Shown piece by piece: positions 61,764 through 64,000 of a stretch of 64,000 nucleotides of DNA. The position numbers and the translations under genes are program-made. Position 1 is the stretch's first letter. Each line of letters opens with the position of its first letter. The stretch covers positions 868,001 to 932,000 of the forward strand of contig NZ_CP051154.1 of the NCBI RefSeq assembly GCF_012317045.1, in the 5' to 3' direction. Origin of the DNA: Leifsonia sp. PS1209. GTDB taxonomy: Bacteria; Actinomycetota; Actinomycetes; Actinomycetales; Microbacteriaceae. The notes under the pieces are model-generated. The model did no database searches. It was not told where the DNA came from and was given only the letters and a program-made list of their open reading frames with translations.

Positions 61764-62781
61764 CGAGACCGTCCAGGTCTCGCCGGCCGTCGCGGCCTCC
61801 TCCCCGATCGGGGAGGAGCCGCGGCGACCGCGCCGCACCAGGCGCGTGTTGTTCACGGTCGGCCGCAAGGTCGTGTCCGCCGTCGTGGTGCTCTGGGGCG
61901 CCGCCACGGTCGCGTTCTTCGCCCAGCTCGCCCTCCCCGGCGACAGGGCCACGGCCATCCTGAACATCCGGGCCGGTCAGGCGCAGCAGCGCACCCCGGC
62001 GGAGCTGGCGCAGATCAACGAGCAGTACGGCCTGCACCGTCCGGTGATCGTGCAGTACCTCGACTACCTGCGCGGCCTGCTGGCCGGTGACTTCGGCTCG
62101 TCGTACCAGCAGTACCGCCCTGTCACCGCGATCATCGGCGAACAGCTGGGCGCCACCGTGACCCTGTCGCTGACAGCGATCGTCTTCGCCTGGGTGCTGA
62201 TGATCGTGTGGGTGACCGTCACCGCCGGTCGCGGCCCCCGCGTCGGCGCGCTCGGCGCCACTGTCGACGTGGTCGCGGCCGGGCTCCCCGCATACTGGCT
62301 CGGCATCATCCTGCTGCTGGTGTTCGGTCTCGGCCTGCGCTGGTTCCCGATCATCGGCGGCACCGGCGTGAACGGGCTGATCCTGCCCGCGCTGACCCTC
62401 GCCATCCCGCTCGCCGGGTTCATGGCGCAGAGCACGAGGGCCGAGTTCGAACGGGCGCTCGAACAGCCGTTCGTGCTGTCGGCCAGGATGCGCGGGATGG
62501 GCGAGTGGGGCATCCGGTTGCGGCACGTTCTGCGGCACGCGGTCATCCCCGCGATCACGCTCTCCGGCTGGGCGCTCGGTGCGACGCTGTCCGGCGCCGT
62601 CATCGTCGAGTCGATCTTCTCCCGGCCGGGCATCGGCTCGGTGCTCGTCGGGGCCGTGAACAACCAGGACCTGCCCGTCGTGGTCGGCATCGTCACGCTC
62701 GTGGCCGTCGTCTACGTCGTGGCGAACCTGCTCGTGGACATCGTCTACACCATCATCGACCCCCGGATGGACCTGTCATGA
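61741..62781 (+). CDS. ABC transporter permease, DppB/OppB type
   Basis: A 346-aa permease with six membrane helices. A long polar N-terminus (about 35 residues) precedes the first helix. The sequence PGDRATAILNIRAGQAQQ and the EAA-like loop (QPFVLSARMRGMGEWGIRLR) are typical of the DppB family. ATG at 61741 lies within the end of the SBP gene. It overlaps the second permease by four bases. Confidence 0.9.
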   Translation: MTHTSPSSETVQVSPAVAASSPIGEEPRRPRRTRRVLFTVGRKVVSAVVVLWGAATVAFFAQLALPGDRATAILNIRAGQAQQRTPAELAQINEQYGLHRPVIVQYLDYLRGLLAGDFGSSYQQYRPVTAIIGEQLGATVTLSLTAIVFAWVLMIVWVTVTAGRGPRVGALGATVDVVAAGLPAYWLGIILLLVFGLGLRWFPIIGGTGVNGLILPALTLAIPLAGFMAQSTRAEFERALEQPFVLSARMRGMGEWGIRLRHVLRHAVIPAITLSGWALGATLSGAVIVESIFSRPGIGSVLVGAVNNQDLPVVVGIVTLVAVVYVVANLLVDIVYTIIDPRMDLS

Positions 62782-63659
62782 CAGCACTCGGTACCCCTTC
62801 CGTCGGCAGCGGAGACCGCGCATCCCGTGTCGGAGCGGCGGCCTCGGCCATCGCACGGCGCCCGTGGGGGCTCTATGTCGCGGTCGCCTTCGCGCTGCTC
62901 CTCGCCGTCGCCGCCTTCGCCCCGCAAGCGCTCACGGTGCACGCGCCGACCGCCATCGACTACGCATCAGCGCTCAAGCCGCCGTCGTTCGCGCACTGGT
63001 TCGGCACGGACGAGTCCGGCCGCGACCTCTACACACGCGTGGTCTGGGGCGCCAGGGAGTCGCTGCTGATCGGCCTGGGGGCCGCGGCGGTCGGCGTCGT
63101 CACCGCACTGATCCTCGGCTCGATCGCCGCGCTCGGCCCGAAGCTGGCCGCGGTCGTGGTCGACCGGTTCGTGGAGGTCATGTTCGCCTTCCCCGCCCTG
63201 CTGCTCGCGCTCCTGCTCATCGCCATCGCCGGACCGTCCGCCGCCACCGAGATCTTCGCGGTCGGCCTCGGCACGGCGCCCGGATACGCGCGCATGATCC
63301 GCGGGCAGATCCTCGGCGCCAGGAACTCCGGCTACGTCGAGGCGGCGACCGCCCTCGGGCACTCGCGCTGGCGCATCATCCGCGCGCACATCCTGCCGAA
63401 CGCGCTGCGCCCGCTGGTCGCGGTGTTCGCCCTCTCCGTCGGCCAGTCGATCGTCTGGGCGTCCAGCCTGTCGTTCCTCGGCCTCGGCGTCGCCCCTCCG
63501 TCGTCGGAGTGGGGCGCCCTGCTCGACGCCGGCCGCGCGTACATCACCCAGGCCTGGTGGCTCGTGGTGGTCCCCGGGCTGGTCATCGTCGCCGTGGCGC
63601 TCGCCGCCACCACGATCGGCCGCCACCTGCAACTCCGTCTCGAGAAGGGAGAGCGCTGA
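62778..63659 (+). CDS. ABC transporter permease, DppC/OppC type
   Basis: A 293-aa permease. FGTDESGRDLYTRVVWGARE is the hallmark of the DppC family, and the EAA loop is SGYVEAATALGHSRWRIIRA. About six helices. Starts in an ATGA overlap with DppB-like permease and ends in a TGATG overlap with the ATPase gene. Confidence 0.92.
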   Translation: MTALGTPSVGSGDRASRVGAAASAIARRPWGLYVAVAFALLLAVAAFAPQALTVHAPTAIDYASALKPPSFAHWFGTDESGRDLYTRVVWGARESLLIGLGAAAVGVVTALILGSIAALGPKLAAVVVDRFVEVMFAFPALLLALLLIAIAGPSAATEIFAVGLGTAPGYARMIRGQILGARNSGYVEAATALGHSRWRIIRAHILPNALRPLVAVFALSVGQSIVWASSLSFLGLGVAPPSSEWGALLDAGRAYITQAWWLVVVPGLVIVAVALAATTIGRHLQLRLEKGER

Positions 63660-64000
63660 TGAGCGTCACCCAGGAGAGCCCGGCGACCGCGGACAGCGTG
63701 GTCGACGAACTGGACTGGCCGGCCACCAGGCTCCGCGTCCAGAACCTCAGCACCGCGTTCCGCATCGACGGCGCCGTTCGCCAGGTCGTGTCCGGCGTCT
63801 CGTTCGACCTGCTGCCCGGCCAGTGCGTCGCGATCGTCGGCGAGTCCGGCTCCGGCAAGAGCGTCACCGCGCGGTCGATCGTCGGTCTCGCCGGCCGCAA
63901 CGCGCTCGTCGACGCCGACGTGCTCGAGATCCACCACGAGGACGTGCGGTCGTTCACCCCGCGCCAGTGGAGGCGCATCCGGGGCAGGGACATCGGCTTC
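63659..64000 (+). CDS. ABC transporter ATP-binding protein (DppD type), partial
   Basis: The first 114 codons of an ATPase that runs off the window. LRVQNLSTAFRIDGAVRQVV is the usual start, and Walker A is GESGSGKSVTA, as in oligopeptide/dipeptide ATPases. The remaining domain and a probable second ATPase lie beyond 64000. It overlaps the preceding stop. Confidence 0.9.
   Translation, partial: MSVTQESPATADSVVDELDWPATRLRVQNLSTAFRIDGAVRQVVSGVSFDLLPGQCVAIVGESGSGKSVTARSIVGLAGRNALVDADVLEIHHEDVRSFTPRQWRRIRGRDIGF

Overview
The window comes from a high-GC actinobacterium. The gene set, frequent GTG starts, leaderless promoters, an LAxTG-type surface protein and a small SRP RNA point to Micrococcales, most likely a Microbacteriaceae member such as Leifsonia or a relative. 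The family assignment is an inference from gene content, not from an alignment. The window has two unlike halves that meet at a tRNA-Ser(GGA) gene (31429-31516, minus strand).

Positions 1 to about 31,400 are accessory DNA. They start with plasmid-like material: a ParB-type protein, near-identical direct repeats, and two truncated genes (a thioredoxin-reductase-like flavoprotein and a TetR regulator) that collide at 3332-3343. A stress and metabolism block follows (about 3.8-24.8 kb): glycerol/water channel, atypical SDR, a lone F0 ATP synthase subunit a, SRPBCC protein, TetR/SDR/DUF1772 set, type II NADH dehydrogenase with a glucose-dehydrogenase-like SDR, then an overlapping run from a small repeat protein through an alpha/beta-hydrolase fold protein, gluconate-2-dehydrogenase-like subunits, a ThDP enzyme and an enolase-superfamily enzyme. 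A MarR regulator, beta-carbonic anhydrase, flavin reductase, DUF488 protein, GH15 glycosidase and CaCA cation exchanger complete it. Five divergent intergenic regions of this block share one composite element, TTGCG-N4-CGCAA-N3-TTGCG (six copies, one next to the marR gene). I propose a single regulon centred on that MarR protein. A plausible joint role is release and direct oxidation of sugar, feeding electrons through NDH-2 under stress.

From about 25.7 to 31.4 kb lies a patchwork of short mobile segments: two tRNA 3'-end-like fragments (25712-25737, 28691-28716) that look like old attachment sites, membrane and zinc-ribbon proteins, a 5'-truncated gene, a TIR/SEFIR-domain protein (possible defence gene) and a tyrosine recombinase beside tRNA-Ser. 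The left end of the island is outside the window.

From 31.4 kb onward the DNA reads as chromosomal core: SRP RNA, a DUF1254 protein, pta-ackA, three tandem BAAT-like lipoproteins (only the third keeps a canonical Ser nucleophile motif), dnaX-recR, lysC-asd, mqo, an ABC-F ribosome-protection-type ATPase with a long leader, a radical SAM protein under a perfect SOS-type box, a sensor kinase/membrane protein/response regulator operon, tdk, ugd, a DUF4012 protein, an LAxTG surface protein, an LLM flavin oxidoreductase and the start of an oligopeptide/nickel-type ABC transporter operon that runs off the right edge. Several core genes (dnaX, mqo, tdk, DUF4012, radical SAM) show a -10 hexamer exactly six bases before the start codon, which implies leaderless mRNAs.
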